From JANPIX01 sp031425195 (GTDB lineage Bacteria; Pseudomonadota; Alphaproteobacteria; Rhodobacterales; Rhodobacteraceae), in contig JANPIX010000018.1 in assembly GCA_031425195.1 (NCBI GenBank), positions 1 to 64,000 on the forward strand: a stretch of DNA of 64,000 nt, written 5' to 3'. Numbering within the stretch: position 1 is the stretch's first letter; every line of letters starts with the position of its first letter. Of the stretch, positions 19,801 to 28,518 are shown one piece after another. The translations under genes were made by a program, and so were the position numbers. The notes under the pieces were generated by a model. The model saw only the letters and a list, made by a program, of their open reading frames with translations, searched no databases and had not been told where the DNA came from.

Positions 19801-22233
19801 TCACGCTTTGGGTTTGCGCGGCGGTACGAACCGTTTGGATGTGTCTGTGGCCCTTGGCGCCGCCGGCTTGGCGCGCGGCGCAAATGTCTTGCCGCCGCCT
19901 GCTCCGGCAGGCGCGCGGGGCTTGAACCCTTCGGATCGCGGCGCGGCACTGTTGCTGTGTGATTTGAACCCGGTCGAACGCCCCGGTTTCGCATCGGGGC
20001 CAGTCCCGCCGCCCTGCGACTTGAACCCGGCCGAACGTGGCTTTGCCTTTTGGTCCGTGCTCCAGCGGGCCTTCTTTTCGCCCTCGGCGTCGGACTTTCC
20101 GGCATAAGGTTTGCGCGGGCCTTCGCTCCGGGGGGCATAGGGCTTGGCCGGGCCATCACCGCGTGGGGTGTAGGGTTTGGACGGACCATCACCCCTTGGG
20201 GCATAGGGCTTCGCTCCGCCTTCGGCACGTGGGGCATAGGGTTTGCGGTCGCCCTCTTCGCGCTTGGCATAGGGTTTTGGCGCACCTTCAGCGCGGGGCG
20301 CATAGGGCTTTTTCGGCCCATCGTCCCGTTTGGCATAGGGCTTTGCCGGGCCGTCACCGCGCGGCGCATAGGTCTTGCGCTCGCCATAAGGCTTGGACGG
20401 GGCATCGCTGCGCGCCGGGCGCGGACGGTCATCCTGCATCCCGCCATCGGCGGCCGGATCGAATGACCGCGCCTGTGGCGGAACAGCGATATCCTCGTCC
20501 ACGATCCGCGCCGATTTGGGCACATAGGCCGGTTTGTCGGCCCGCGGTTCGCGCCGCGGTTCAGGCCGCACGTCTGAAGCTGCCCGTTCCGGGGCACGCC
20601 GTTCAACAGGCTTGCGTTCAAACGGCTTGCGCTCGGGCCGGTCCATCGCCGGTTCGCCTTCCATCCGGGTCATTTCGACACCGCTTTCCAGCGTGATGCC
20701 CTGCCCGAACTTGCCCGCATTTGCCGCAGCAATCTGCACAAAAGTCTGGTCTTCCTGCACCCGGATCGCACCGATTTCCGTCTTGGTGATGCCACCGGCA
20801 TCGCAGATTTTCGGCAAAAGCCACCGCGCCTCGGCACGCCCCGACCGGCCCACCGACAGGCGGAACCAGACCGACGCGCCGAATTCACCGCGTTCGCGCG
20901 GCGGGCTGCGCTCGCCCGATTGGGTCGAAGCTTCGGACAGCACTTCCGGCGCGGAACGCCCTTCGCGCCACAACCGGACAAAGGCCGCAGCGGCCTGTTC
21001 GGCCCCGAACTGTTCCAGAATAAGAGCCGCCATCTTGGAATCGTCGCCCGCCGGGGCCATCAGCGCCGGATGGTCCAACAGCCGCATGTCGTCCTTGGCC
21101 GACACTTCATCCGCCGACGGCGGTGCCGCCCATTCGGCCACAACCTTGGCCCCCTGCAACAGGCGCTGTGCCTTGCGGAACTCTGCCGGCGGCACGATCA
21201 GGGCTGACACGCCCTTTGATCCGGCCCGCCCGGTCCGTCCCGACCGGTGCAGCAGCGTTTCCGAATTGCTCGGCAGATCGGCGTGGATCACGAGATCAAG
21301 ACCCGGAAGGTCGATCCCCCGCGCCGCCACGTCTGTGGCGATACAGACCTTGGCCCGCCCATCCCGCAACGCCTGAAGCGCGTGGGTGCGTTCCTGCTGG
21401 CTCAACTCGCCCGACAGCGCCACAACCTTGAATCCCCGGTTGCCCATCCGGGCCAGCAGGTTGTTCACGTTCATCCGCGTCTTGCAGAACACGATCGCGG
21501 ACCGCGCCTCATAGAACCGCAGCAGGTTGAAGATCGCGTTCTCGCGGTCGCGCACGGCGACGTTCAGCGCACGGTATTCGATGTCGATATGCTGGCGCGC
21601 CTCGCCAGCGGTCTGAATGCGCAGCGCATCGCGCTGGAAATCCTTGGCCAGTTCGGCAATCGCTTTCGGCACGGTCGCCGAAAACATCAGGGTGCGGCGC
21701 GTATCGGGGGCCGCTTGCAGGATGAATTCCAGATCCTCACGGAACCCCAGATCCAGCATCTCGTCCGCCTCATCCAGAACCGCCGCGCGAAGGCCCGTCA
21801 GATCAAGCGACTTGCGTTCGATATGGTCGCGCAGACGCCCGGGTGTGCCCACCACGATATGCGCGCCACGGTCCAGCGTCCGCTTTTCGGTGCGGTAATC
21901 CATGCCGCCCACGCAGGTCGCGATGATCGCCCCGGCCTCGCCGTACAGCCAGTCAAGCTCCCGTGCCACCTGCAGCGCCAGCTCGCGCGTCGGCGCGATG
22001 ATCAGTGCCATCGGCACATCCGCGAACAACAGCCGGTCAGCCCCCGCCAAAAGCTCATCTGCAATTGCGATACCAAAGGCGACTGTCTTGCCCGAACCCG
22101 TCTGCGCCGAAACCAGAAGGTCGCGCCCCGCCACGCCATCGGCCAGGACGGCCTCTTGCACAGGCGTCAGCGAGGCATAGCCCTTGGCTGCCAAAGCCGC
22201 TGCCAGCGGCGCGGCGATTCCATATTCCATCAT
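19801..22233 (-). CDS. DEAD-box RNA helicase with repeat tail
   Basis: This 810-residue ATP-dependent RNA helicase has a Q motif near residues 4-28 (GYASLTPVQEAVL), motif I AQTGSGKT at 43-50, DEAD at 154-157, SAT at 185-187, and helicase-C motifs (ARGIDLPGLDLVIHADLP, HRSGRTGRAG). A DbpA-type RNA-binding domain (FRLSVGRSGRAEARWLLP) follows. The final 250 or so residues are low complexity, including nine KPY units of 11 residues, basic and probably disordered. DeaD/CsdA-like proteins act in ribosome assembly and mRNA turnover, especially in the cold. The start ATG ATG at 22228-22233 was chosen by the Q-motif position; its ribosome site is weak. Confidence 0.93.
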   Translation of the reverse strand: MMEYGIAAPLAAALAAKGYASLTPVQEAVLADGVAGRDLLVSAQTGSGKTVAFGIAIADELLAGADRLLFADVPMALIIAPTRELALQVARELDWLYGEAGAIIATCVGGMDYRTEKRTLDRGAHIVVGTPGRLRDHIERKSLDLTGLRAAVLDEADEMLDLGFREDLEFILQAAPDTRRTLMFSATVPKAIAELAKDFQRDALRIQTAGEARQHIDIEYRALNVAVRDRENAIFNLLRFYEARSAIVFCKTRMNVNNLLARMGNRGFKVVALSGELSQQERTHALQALRDGRAKVCIATDVAARGIDLPGLDLVIHADLPSNSETLLHRSGRTGRAGSKGVSALIVPPAEFRKAQRLLQGAKVVAEWAAPPSADEVSAKDDMRLLDHPALMAPAGDDSKMAALILEQFGAEQAAAAFVRLWREGRSAPEVLSEASTQSGERSPPRERGEFGASVWFRLSVGRSGRAEARWLLPKICDAGGITKTEIGAIRVQEDQTFVQIAAANAGKFGQGITLESGVEMTRMEGEPAMDRPERKPFERKPVERRAPERAASDVRPEPRREPRADKPAYVPKSARIVDEDIAVPPQARSFDPAADGGMQDDRPRPARSDAPSKPYGERKTYAPRGDGPAKPYAKRDDGPKKPYAPRAEGAPKPYAKREEGDRKPYAPRAEGGAKPYAPRGDGPSKPYTPRGDGPAKPYAPRSEGPRKPYAGKSDAEGEKKARWSTDQKAKPRSAGFKSQGGGTGPDAKPGRSTGFKSHSNSAAPRSEGFKPRAPAGAGGGKTFAPRAKPAAPRATDTSKRFVPPRKPKA
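20104..20400 (-). repeat. 33-bp coding tandem repeats in the helicase tail
   Basis: About nine in-frame units of 33 bases encode the consensus PAKPYAPRxEG (variants DRKPYAPRAEG, PKKPYAPRAEG, PSKPYTPRGDG). Neighbouring units are similar but not identical at DNA level. Copy number probably varies by slippage. Confidence 0.85.
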
Positions 22234-22452
22234 TTTGTCATAACCCGAACTTGAGGGGCGCATTTCCCGCGCCCCATGGTGCCAACATTGGACGGCACCG
22301 CTCGTTCCCTTTGCAACCGGGCCTCCTCGCCCCATTGCCCGGAATTCTTGGGCCGTGCGCTGCCCCTAATGGAAATCACCGCCGATGTATAGGGCTGCAA
22401 CGGCGCTTATCCCGGGTCAGGTGATTTACAAGGGTGGCTCAGCGGTGCGGCG

Positions 22453-23514
22453 CTACACCTGCGCGCCTGCCCCCGCCTGCGGCTTTGCCACCGGATCGTT
22501 TGCTGCCGCCGCCGGCCCGCCCTTTGCGGTGGGGCGCGTCAGCACGCGCCACGCGTCACGGACCGGCACGAAATACAGCTTCATGCAGGAATTCAATTCG
22601 TGTCCCTTGTCCTTTTCGGTCACGCCGAATTTTACGTCCCGGTTGTCTTCCGGCATCACATAGCAGCCGAAAATCACATCCCAGACTGGCAGCATGAAAG
22701 CGAAATTCTTGTCCAGATGGTCTGGGTGGCAACTGTGGTGCACATGATGATGCGCCGGTGACGGAAACACCTTGGACCACACGCCCGGCCAGCGCAGCCA
22801 GACATGCGAATGGCGCAGGTTGTACCCGGTCACGTTGAACAGGAACATCAGCACCGGCGCGCCCATCAGCAACGGTATCGCCGGAATATAGCCCACAACA
22901 TGCACCGACGCCGCCGTCACCGCGCCGTAGCCCAGCCCGATGGTGACCATGTAGACCAGATTGTCCATCGGATGCTCGCGGAAGTTCGACAGGGGATGCA
23001 TCACTTCGGCGCTGTGATGCACCTTGTGGAACTGCCACAGGAACGGAACCTTGTGCTGCAGATAGTGCATCAGGAACCCGATGAAATCCGACAGGACGAA
23101 CGACACGATCATGAACCCGCTCGCCAGTGCCGCACCCTTCCACCCCGTCAGCGTGGCGCTGGCGGTGGCCTGATCATAACTGCCAAGGCCCGTCAGCAGC
23201 TGAAACGTCGCAACGGACGATGCGATGCCGACACTCAGCAACAGAAAATGCCCGATCAACTGGTGGAAAAAGAAATACCGCACGTCCAGCCAGGCCGAAG
23301 GATGCCGCCAGACGCTGGCCGGGAACAGGAACTTCACGAACGATCCATACCGCGCCCGGTCTGTCGCCCGCATCCGCAGATACACGAACAGCGCAAACAG
23401 CGCCGAGGTCAGCAGGTACAAAGCGAAGATCCGGCTTGATGGGCTTGTGGGCAGCAGGACCACGCTTTTCGCGTAATCGAGATAGTCAGCAAACCGCGTC
23501 GAAAGATAATCCAT
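22453..23514 (-). CDS. Sterol desaturase / fatty acid hydroxylase family membrane protein
   Basis: A 353-residue di-iron membrane oxygenase. The histidine clusters are HYLQH (150-154), HKVHH (163-167) and HHHVHH (255-260), the eight-histidine pattern of the family. At least four hydrophobic spans precede and separate them. Members hydroxylate lipids, carotenoids or ornithine lipids, and the substrate cannot be told from sequence. The start ATG 23512-23514 (MDYLSTRFADYL) is chosen over the longer frame to 23583, which begins with a hydrophilic stretch. It lies 86 bases downstream of the lpxK stop on the same strand, so a shared transcript is possible. Confidence 0.88.
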   Translation of the reverse strand: MDYLSTRFADYLDYAKSVVLLPTSPSSRIFALYLLTSALFALFVYLRMRATDRARYGSFVKFLFPASVWRHPSAWLDVRYFFFHQLIGHFLLLSVGIASSVATFQLLTGLGSYDQATASATLTGWKGAALASGFMIVSFVLSDFIGFLMHYLQHKVPFLWQFHKVHHSAEVMHPLSNFREHPMDNLVYMVTIGLGYGAVTAASVHVVGYIPAIPLLMGAPVLMFLFNVTGYNLRHSHVWLRWPGVWSKVFPSPAHHHVHHSCHPDHLDKNFAFMLPVWDVIFGCYVMPEDNRDVKFGVTEKDKGHELNSCMKLYFVPVRDAWRVLTRPTAKGGPAAAANDPVAKPQAGAGAQV

Positions 23515-23600
23515 GTCAGCCTCGGTCGATGGTGCACGCGCTACTTGCCGGGCGAGATTGGCATTTTCATGGCAAATCGCCAATGCCGTTGCTCTGCGCG

Positions 23601-24590
23601 TTACAGTGTCGGCATCGCGTTCACGCGGACCAGCGCCGCAAGCAGGGCGGCAGGATCGTCGATCTGCAACCGAACAGGCAGGGCAAGCACAGTGCCGCGA
23701 AACCGGTCCGACAGGCGCACCGCGTCCTTTTCAGTCGTGACAAGCTGCGCCCCCGTCAGGCGGGCCTCGGCCGCGAGCCGCATCAACAGGCGGTCGGTCA
23801 AGGGCGCATGATCGTCAAGCGCCACGGTGCGCGCGACATCGGCACCCAATCCGCGCAGCGTGGCAAAGAACTTTTCCGGCTGACCGATGCCTGCAAACGC
23901 CATAACGCGGGTGCCCGCCCAATCCATCCCCGTGGCGAGCGGTGAAAGCACGCCCGTGACATGCGGCAAGGGGCTTTGGAACCGGGCGGCAAATCGCGCC
24001 TGCGCCGCCGTGTCGCCGATGGATAGCACCACGTCCGCGCGGGCCAGCCCCACGGCCACGGGTTCCCGCAACGGTCCCGCCGGGATGCAGCGTTCATTGC
24101 CAAAACCCTGCGCCGCATCGACCACGATGATCGACAGTGTCTTGTGCACCGATGGATTCTGAAATCCGTCGTCCATCACGATCACGCGCGCCCCGGCCTG
24201 CTCGGCGGCGCGCACGCCTGCCGCACGGTCGCGCGCCACCCAGACCGGCGCGAAAGCGGCAAGAAGGATCGGCTCATCCCCCACGTCGCCCGCCGTGTGA
24301 GTGGCGGGATCAACGCGAACCGGCCCCGTCAAACGCCCGCCATGCCCCCGGCTGACGACATGCACCCCCGAACCCAGACGCGACAAAAGCCAGATCACCG
24401 TTGGCGTCTTGCCCACACCGCCCGCCGTCAGGTTGCCCACGCAGATCACCGGAACGGCAGCCCTGTATCCCGCAGGCCCCGTCATCCGCCGCGCCGTGGC
24501 AGCAGCATAAATCGCACCCAATGGCGACAAAAGCCGCGCCTGCCAACCCGGCCTGTCCTTTGACTCAAACCAGAAATCTGGCGCTTTCAT
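23601..24590 (-). CDS. lpxK: Tetraacyldisaccharide 4'-kinase
   Basis: This 329-residue inner-membrane-associated kinase adds the 4'-phosphate to the lipid A precursor. Walker A GGVGKT lies at 57-62 in the context VICVGNLTAGGVGKTPT. VMDDGFQNPSVHK and HAPLTDRLLMR are family motifs. The start ATG 24588-24590 overlaps the waaA stop as ATGA, so translation is probably coupled. It completes the KDO2-lipid A block with waaA. Confidence 0.96.
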   Translation of the reverse strand: MKAPDFWFESKDRPGWQARLLSPLGAIYAAATARRMTGPAGYRAAVPVICVGNLTAGGVGKTPTVIWLLSRLGSGVHVVSRGHGGRLTGPVRVDPATHTAGDVGDEPILLAAFAPVWVARDRAAGVRAAEQAGARVIVMDDGFQNPSVHKTLSIIVVDAAQGFGNERCIPAGPLREPVAVGLARADVVLSIGDTAAQARFAARFQSPLPHVTGVLSPLATGMDWAGTRVMAFAGIGQPEKFFATLRGLGADVARTVALDDHAPLTDRLLMRLAAEARLTGAQLVTTEKDAVRLSDRFRGTVLALPVRLQIDDPAALLAALVRVNAMPTL

Positions 24591-25783
24591 CCGTCTTCGC
24601 CCAGCATGCGGCGCAACAGACCCACGACCCGGTCGGTCACCTCGGCCCCGTCACTGGCCACACCCCAGGCCGCCTGCGCCAGACGCGCGGCCCGGTCGGG
24701 CGACAACAGATCGCCCAGCGCCTCGGTCAGGTCAGGCCCGCTCGCCACCGACCGCGCGGCAAGGGCGGCACCCAGCCGCCCAAAGATTGTGCCATGCACA
24801 CCCGGCCTTGGCCCGTGAATGATGGCTGACCCCAGTGCCGCAGGCTCCAGCGGGTTGCGCTGACAGCCCGCCCCTGAAAGGCTTCCGCCCAGAAAGGTGA
24901 TGGGGGAAAGACGGTACCACAACCCGTATTCGTCAGGCCCGTTGACGACATAAACCTCGGTCTCCGGCTCTGGGTCTTCGTCCAGCGCGCGCCGCGCGAC
25001 CGACCAACCTTCGCCCTCGGTCAGCCGGGCCACCAGCGCATCGGTGCGCGTGGCATCCTGCGGCACAAGGATCAGCAACAGGCGATGCGCCAGCCGCAGC
25101 CCGGCGCGGTGCGCCTCGATCACGGCCATTTCTTCCGCCTCGGGCACATCCACGGCCAGCCAGACAGGCCGCGTCCCGATCAGTCCGGCCAGCGCCAGAC
25201 GGTCGGTTTCGGCGGCGGGCAGCACCGCGCTGCCTTCTTCCATCCGTCCCGCCACGGCGACGGCGCCGGGCTGGGCACCCGCCTTACGAAAGGCGCGCGC
25301 CGCCGTTTCATCGACAGTCCAGACATGCGGCACCTGTGACAAAAGCCCCCGCAGCAGGCCCGGCCACCATCCCTTGCGGTCGCGCAACACACCGGGCACG
25401 CGGGCATTGACCAAGGCCAGCGGGATACGGCGTTCAAGCACGGCCGCGACAAGCGCCGGGCGCAGTTCGCCTTCGGCCATCACCACCGCTTCGGGCCGCC
25501 AGTGATCCAGAAACGCCCGCACCTCGGCAGGATTGTCTGCCGGCGGCTCCATTCCTGTCGTTCCAACCGGGCCCACAGGGCAACCGGGCGCGGTCAGCAG
25601 CACCGGATGCCCGTCCTCGGCAATCACCCGCCGCGCCAGTTCGGCCATCGCAACCGCCCCTTCTACCGATGCGGCGTGAAGCCAGACAACCCGGCCCGCC
25701 GGTCTGGCAGGCCAGTCACGCGCCGACGGGGCGCTGCGCCGGGCAGACAGATTGTAAAGCGTCAGACCCAGGGAATAGGGCAT
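24587..25783 (-). CDS. waaA: 3-deoxy-D-manno-octulosonic acid transferase
   Basis: A 398-residue GT30 glycosyltransferase that adds KDO to lipid IVA. The N-terminal domain shows WLHAASVEGAVAMAELA, with the catalytic glutamate region in ASVEGA, and VVMAEGELRP; the C-terminal half has FLGGSLSGAGCQRNPLEPAALG. It starts directly with MPYSLGLTLYNLSARR and lacks the longer N-terminal membrane anchor of E. coli WaaA, which I believe is usual in Rhodobacterales. It lies 12 bases after the DUF4170 gene and overlaps lpxK. Confidence 0.94.
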   Translation of the reverse strand: MPYSLGLTLYNLSARRSAPSARDWPARPAGRVVWLHAASVEGAVAMAELARRVIAEDGHPVLLTAPGCPVGPVGTTGMEPPADNPAEVRAFLDHWRPEAVVMAEGELRPALVAAVLERRIPLALVNARVPGVLRDRKGWWPGLLRGLLSQVPHVWTVDETAARAFRKAGAQPGAVAVAGRMEEGSAVLPAAETDRLALAGLIGTRPVWLAVDVPEAEEMAVIEAHRAGLRLAHRLLLILVPQDATRTDALVARLTEGEGWSVARRALDEDPEPETEVYVVNGPDEYGLWYRLSPITFLGGSLSGAGCQRNPLEPAALGSAIIHGPRPGVHGTIFGRLGAALAARSVASGPDLTEALGDLLSPDRAARLAQAAWGVASDGAEVTDRVVGLLRRMLGEDG

Positions 25784-25795
25784 ATGGCTCGACGG

Positions 25796-26029
25796 TCACT
25801 CGGCCCGCGGATCGGGCGTTCCGTCTTCGCGCAGGCGGTGCAGGTGGGCAATGAAATACCGCATGTGCGCATTGTCGACGGTGCGCTGCGCTTCGGCTTT
25901 CCACGCGGCCACAGCACTTTCGTGGTCGGGGAAGATACCCACAAGATGCAGGGCGTTCACGTCCTTGAACACGGCCTTTTCCGGGGAAACAAGTTCCCCG
26001 CCAAAAACGAGATGCAATCGTTGCGTCAT
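25796..26029 (-). CDS. DUF4170 small protein
   Basis: A 77-residue soluble protein (MTQRLHLVFGGELVSPEK) matching the DUF4170 family, which commonly precedes waaA in alphaproteobacteria. The function is unknown. GGAG lies seven bases before ATG 26027-26029. Twelve bases separate it from waaA, so it heads the lipid A operon. Confidence 0.88.
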   Translation of the reverse strand: MTQRLHLVFGGELVSPEKAVFKDVNALHLVGIFPDHESAVAAWKAEAQRTVDNAHMRYFIAHLHRLREDGTPDPRAE

Positions 26030-26108
26030 CGGGCCACTCCGTCATTGAATTGCGGCGAAACTAACGGATTGGCGCGCGAAGGGGAAGGCAGGTCCCGGAA
26101 AAGACACT

Positions 26109-27233
26109 TCAGGTTTTCAGAATATCCTGATCTGCCCCCAATTTCGGGGCGGGTTTGTCCAGCGACAGGTCAGCATCCGAAAAGACAAAGGGCGACCGCA
26201 CGCCCGGCACGCCGCCCGGATCAATCCGCATCCCGCGCGCCTGTATCTGCGGATCGGCAAACACATCCGCCATATCGTTGATCGGCCCCGCGGGCACGCC
26301 CCTGGCCTCGCAGGCGGCCAGAAGGTCGGCGCGCGTCCGCATCCGCGTGACCCCGGTGATGATCCCTGTCAGGCGGTCCCGGTTCGCCACGCGGTCGGCG
26401 TTGGTCACAAACGCCGGATCGTCCATGGCATCCGTCAAGCCAAGCAAAAGGCACAGCTTTTGAAACTGGCCATCGTTCCCGACGGCAATGATGATCCATC
26501 CGTCGGCGCAGTCGAACACCGCATAGGGGGCCAGATTGGGGTGCGCGTTGCCCATCATCCGGGGGGCCACACCCGTCGCCAGATAGTTCATCGCCTGATT
26601 GGCCATGATGCCCGCCGCCACATCCATCAGCGCCATGTCGATGTGCTGCCCCCGGCCCGTAATGCTGCGCTGATGCACGGCAGCAAGGATCGCCGTCGCC
26701 GCATAAACTCCGGTAAACACATCGGTGACGGCCACGCCCACCTTCTGCGGCTGCCCGTCCGCAGCACCCGTGACGCTCATCAGGCCCGCCATGCCCTGAA
26801 TGATGAAATCATAACCTGCCCGTGCCGCATAGGGGCCGGTCTGCCCGAATCCGGTGATCGAACAATAGATCAGGCGCGGGTTGATCCGCGCCAGACTGGC
26901 AAAATCCAGCCCGTATTTCGCCAGCCCGCCCACCTTGAAATTCTCGATCAGAATATCGGCGCCCGACACGAGCGTGCGCACCTGCGCCTGCCCCTCGCGC
27001 GTGTGGAAATCCACAACGACAGACCGCTTGCCCCGATTCGTGCCGTGGAAATAGGCTGCCGCCTGTTCACCATCGTGGTCAATGAACGGCGGCCCCCAGC
27101 GGCGCGTATCGTCGCCTTCGGGCGCTTCTACCTTGATGACGTCGGCCCCAAGGTCGGCCAGCACCTGCCCGGCCCAGGGGCCCGCCAGAATCCGGGCAAG
27201 TTCGACAACCTTCAACCCGCCAAGCGGTGTCAT
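26109..27233 (-). CDS. CaiB/BaiF family (type III) CoA-transferase
   Basis: This 374-residue enzyme transfers CoA between carboxylic acids. N-terminal motif: LKVVELARILAGPWAGQVLADLGADVIKVE is the family opening (given here only as a landmark near residues 7-36). The catalytic aspartate is D171 in VGVAVTDVFTG, and VPAGPINDMADVFADP is a conserved C-terminal block. Substrates in the family include carnitine, formate/oxalate and mesaconate; none can be assigned. The start ATG overlaps the dsbA stop by four bases, so it is probably co-transcribed with dsbA. Confidence 0.92.
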   Translation of the reverse strand: MTPLGGLKVVELARILAGPWAGQVLADLGADVIKVEAPEGDDTRRWGPPFIDHDGEQAAAYFHGTNRGKRSVVVDFHTREGQAQVRTLVSGADILIENFKVGGLAKYGLDFASLARINPRLIYCSITGFGQTGPYAARAGYDFIIQGMAGLMSVTGAADGQPQKVGVAVTDVFTGVYAATAILAAVHQRSITGRGQHIDMALMDVAAGIMANQAMNYLATGVAPRMMGNAHPNLAPYAVFDCADGWIIIAVGNDGQFQKLCLLLGLTDAMDDPAFVTNADRVANRDRLTGIITGVTRMRTRADLLAACEARGVPAGPINDMADVFADPQIQARGMRIDPGGVPGVRSPFVFSDADLSLDKPAPKLGADQDILKT

Positions 27234-27868
27234 CCCGCAATCAGCGGATCAATGATCGCCTTCAATTCGTCATAGGTCATGTTGGAATGTTTGGTGCCAT
27301 TGATGATGAGCGTGGGCGTGCCCTCAACCGCATCTGCGGTGGCATTCGCCTGATAGGCGGCAACCATCGCCTCGGCCTTGGCCTGATCGTTGAAACAGGC
27401 CTCCATCGTGGCATCGTCCATCCCGGCCGTCCGCCCGATTTTTTTCAGGTTTTCGATCACGATGGCCGGATCATCCGCCGCCAGCCATTCCGACTGCGTG
27501 TCATAAAGAATCCCAGAAATCCCGAAATACTTCATGTCGCCGCCACACCGTGCCAGCATTGCGGCCCACAGGCCATAACGGTCAAAATACACCTCGCGGA
27601 AGGTGAACTGCACTTTGCCGGTGTCGATGTAATCGGCCTTCAGCGCCTTGAACACGGTTTCATGGAAATGCTGGCAATGCGGGCAGGTATAGCTTGCGTA
27701 TTCGGTCATCTTGACCGGCGCATCCGCACTTCCCATGACCATGTCGGGAACGGCCACAGGCGTCGCGGCTGCCGTGTCTGTTGCAGGTGCAGTGTCCTGG
27801 GCGTGGGCCATGCCGAACGGGGCTGCCGCTGTCAGGGCCAAGGCGGCAATCAGGTCTCGACGGTTCAT
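27230..27868 (-). CDS. DsbA-family periplasmic thiol-disulfide oxidoreductase
   Basis: A 212-residue exported thioredoxin-fold protein. The signal peptide MNRRDLIAALALTAAAPFGMAHA is followed by an Ala/Thr-rich linker and the DsbA core, with the active site CPHC at residues 62-65 (YASYTCPHCQHFH). The cis-proline loop is visible as GTPTLIING. It would oxidise or isomerise disulfides of exported proteins. The gene is 13 bases downstream of the DUF721 gene and overlaps the CoA-transferase gene. Confidence 0.93.
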   Translation of the reverse strand: MNRRDLIAALALTAAAPFGMAHAQDTAPATDTAAATPVAVPDMVMGSADAPVKMTEYASYTCPHCQHFHETVFKALKADYIDTGKVQFTFREVYFDRYGLWAAMLARCGGDMKYFGISGILYDTQSEWLAADDPAIVIENLKKIGRTAGMDDATMEACFNDQAKAEAMVAAYQANATADAVEGTPTLIINGTKHSNMTYDELKAIIDPLIAG

Positions 27869-27881
27869 GGGATAAGCCTTT

Positions 27882-28406
27882 TCATTGTTTCTGACGGTTT
27901 AAAATGTTTTCAGCCAACGATTCAAGCGCCGCGCGCAGCCCTTCGTCCCGCACATCGGCGGCGGTTTCCCGTGCTGCGGCCACATGAACCGGGTCGGCCT
28001 TGCGTTTTTCCGCAACGGGCGCGGGCATGAATTCCGCCTGCCCCTCGGCAAAGCCAGATGGCGCTGTCTGTGTCAGGCTGATCCGCGAAATCGCGTTGTA
28101 ACCATAGCAGGCATTCACCCGGTCACGCAGCACAGGCAACTGCATTTGCACCATCGGTGCCTCGGCACTGCGCACCAAAAGGGTCAGGGTCGCACCCATC
28201 CCGCCCTTGGCATAGCTGACTTTCACCGGACGTGTGCTTTTTGCCAGATCCTCGCCCGCAATTTCGGCCCAATGGGTCAACAACCGCGTCATGGCAAAGC
28301 CGCGCTGTTCGCCTGCCACTCTGATGCGGGCCGTCAGCAACCCCGACGCGGCCTCAAAGCCGCGCATCCGGCGGCCTGGAGTCTGGGCTGTGGGGCTTCG
28401 TGTCAT
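27882..28406 (-). CDS. DUF721 protein
   Basis: A 174-residue cytoplasmic protein of the DUF721 (DciA-related) family. The conserved core is FAMTRLLTHWAEIAGEDLAKSTRPVKVSY followed by LRDRVNACYGYNAI (positions about 40-125; landmarks only). DciA proteins in other bacteria help load the replicative helicase; the alphaproteobacterial DUF721-dsbA gene pair is common but its role is not settled. The start ATG 28404-28406 (MTRSPTAQTPGRRM) was chosen over the longer frame to 28532. Confidence 0.85.
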   Translation of the reverse strand: MTRSPTAQTPGRRMRGFEAASGLLTARIRVAGEQRGFAMTRLLTHWAEIAGEDLAKSTRPVKVSYAKGGMGATLTLLVRSAEAPMVQMQLPVLRDRVNACYGYNAISRISLTQTAPSGFAEGQAEFMPAPVAEKRKADPVHVAAARETAADVRDEGLRAALESLAENILNRQKQ

Positions 28407-28518
28407 CGCCGGGCCGGTCCTTTGCAGGTTGCGTCTCTCGTCACGTATATGGCCCGGAACGCGGCCCCTGCCAACAGGATCACGCGCGCCGGGCCATAAA
28501 GTCTGTGTGAGGGGCGGC

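Noticed and set aside
20104..20400. Possible CRISPR-like direct repeats of 33 bp
   Set aside because: Repeats are adjacent without spacers, imperfect, in frame with the helicase, and encode a protein repeat.
22234..22452. tRNA or riboswitch in the gap upstream of the helicase gene
   Set aside because: No T-loop GTTCRA or acceptor-stem pairing was found, and no conserved aptamer sequence was recognised; the 219 bases look like ordinary promoter sequence.
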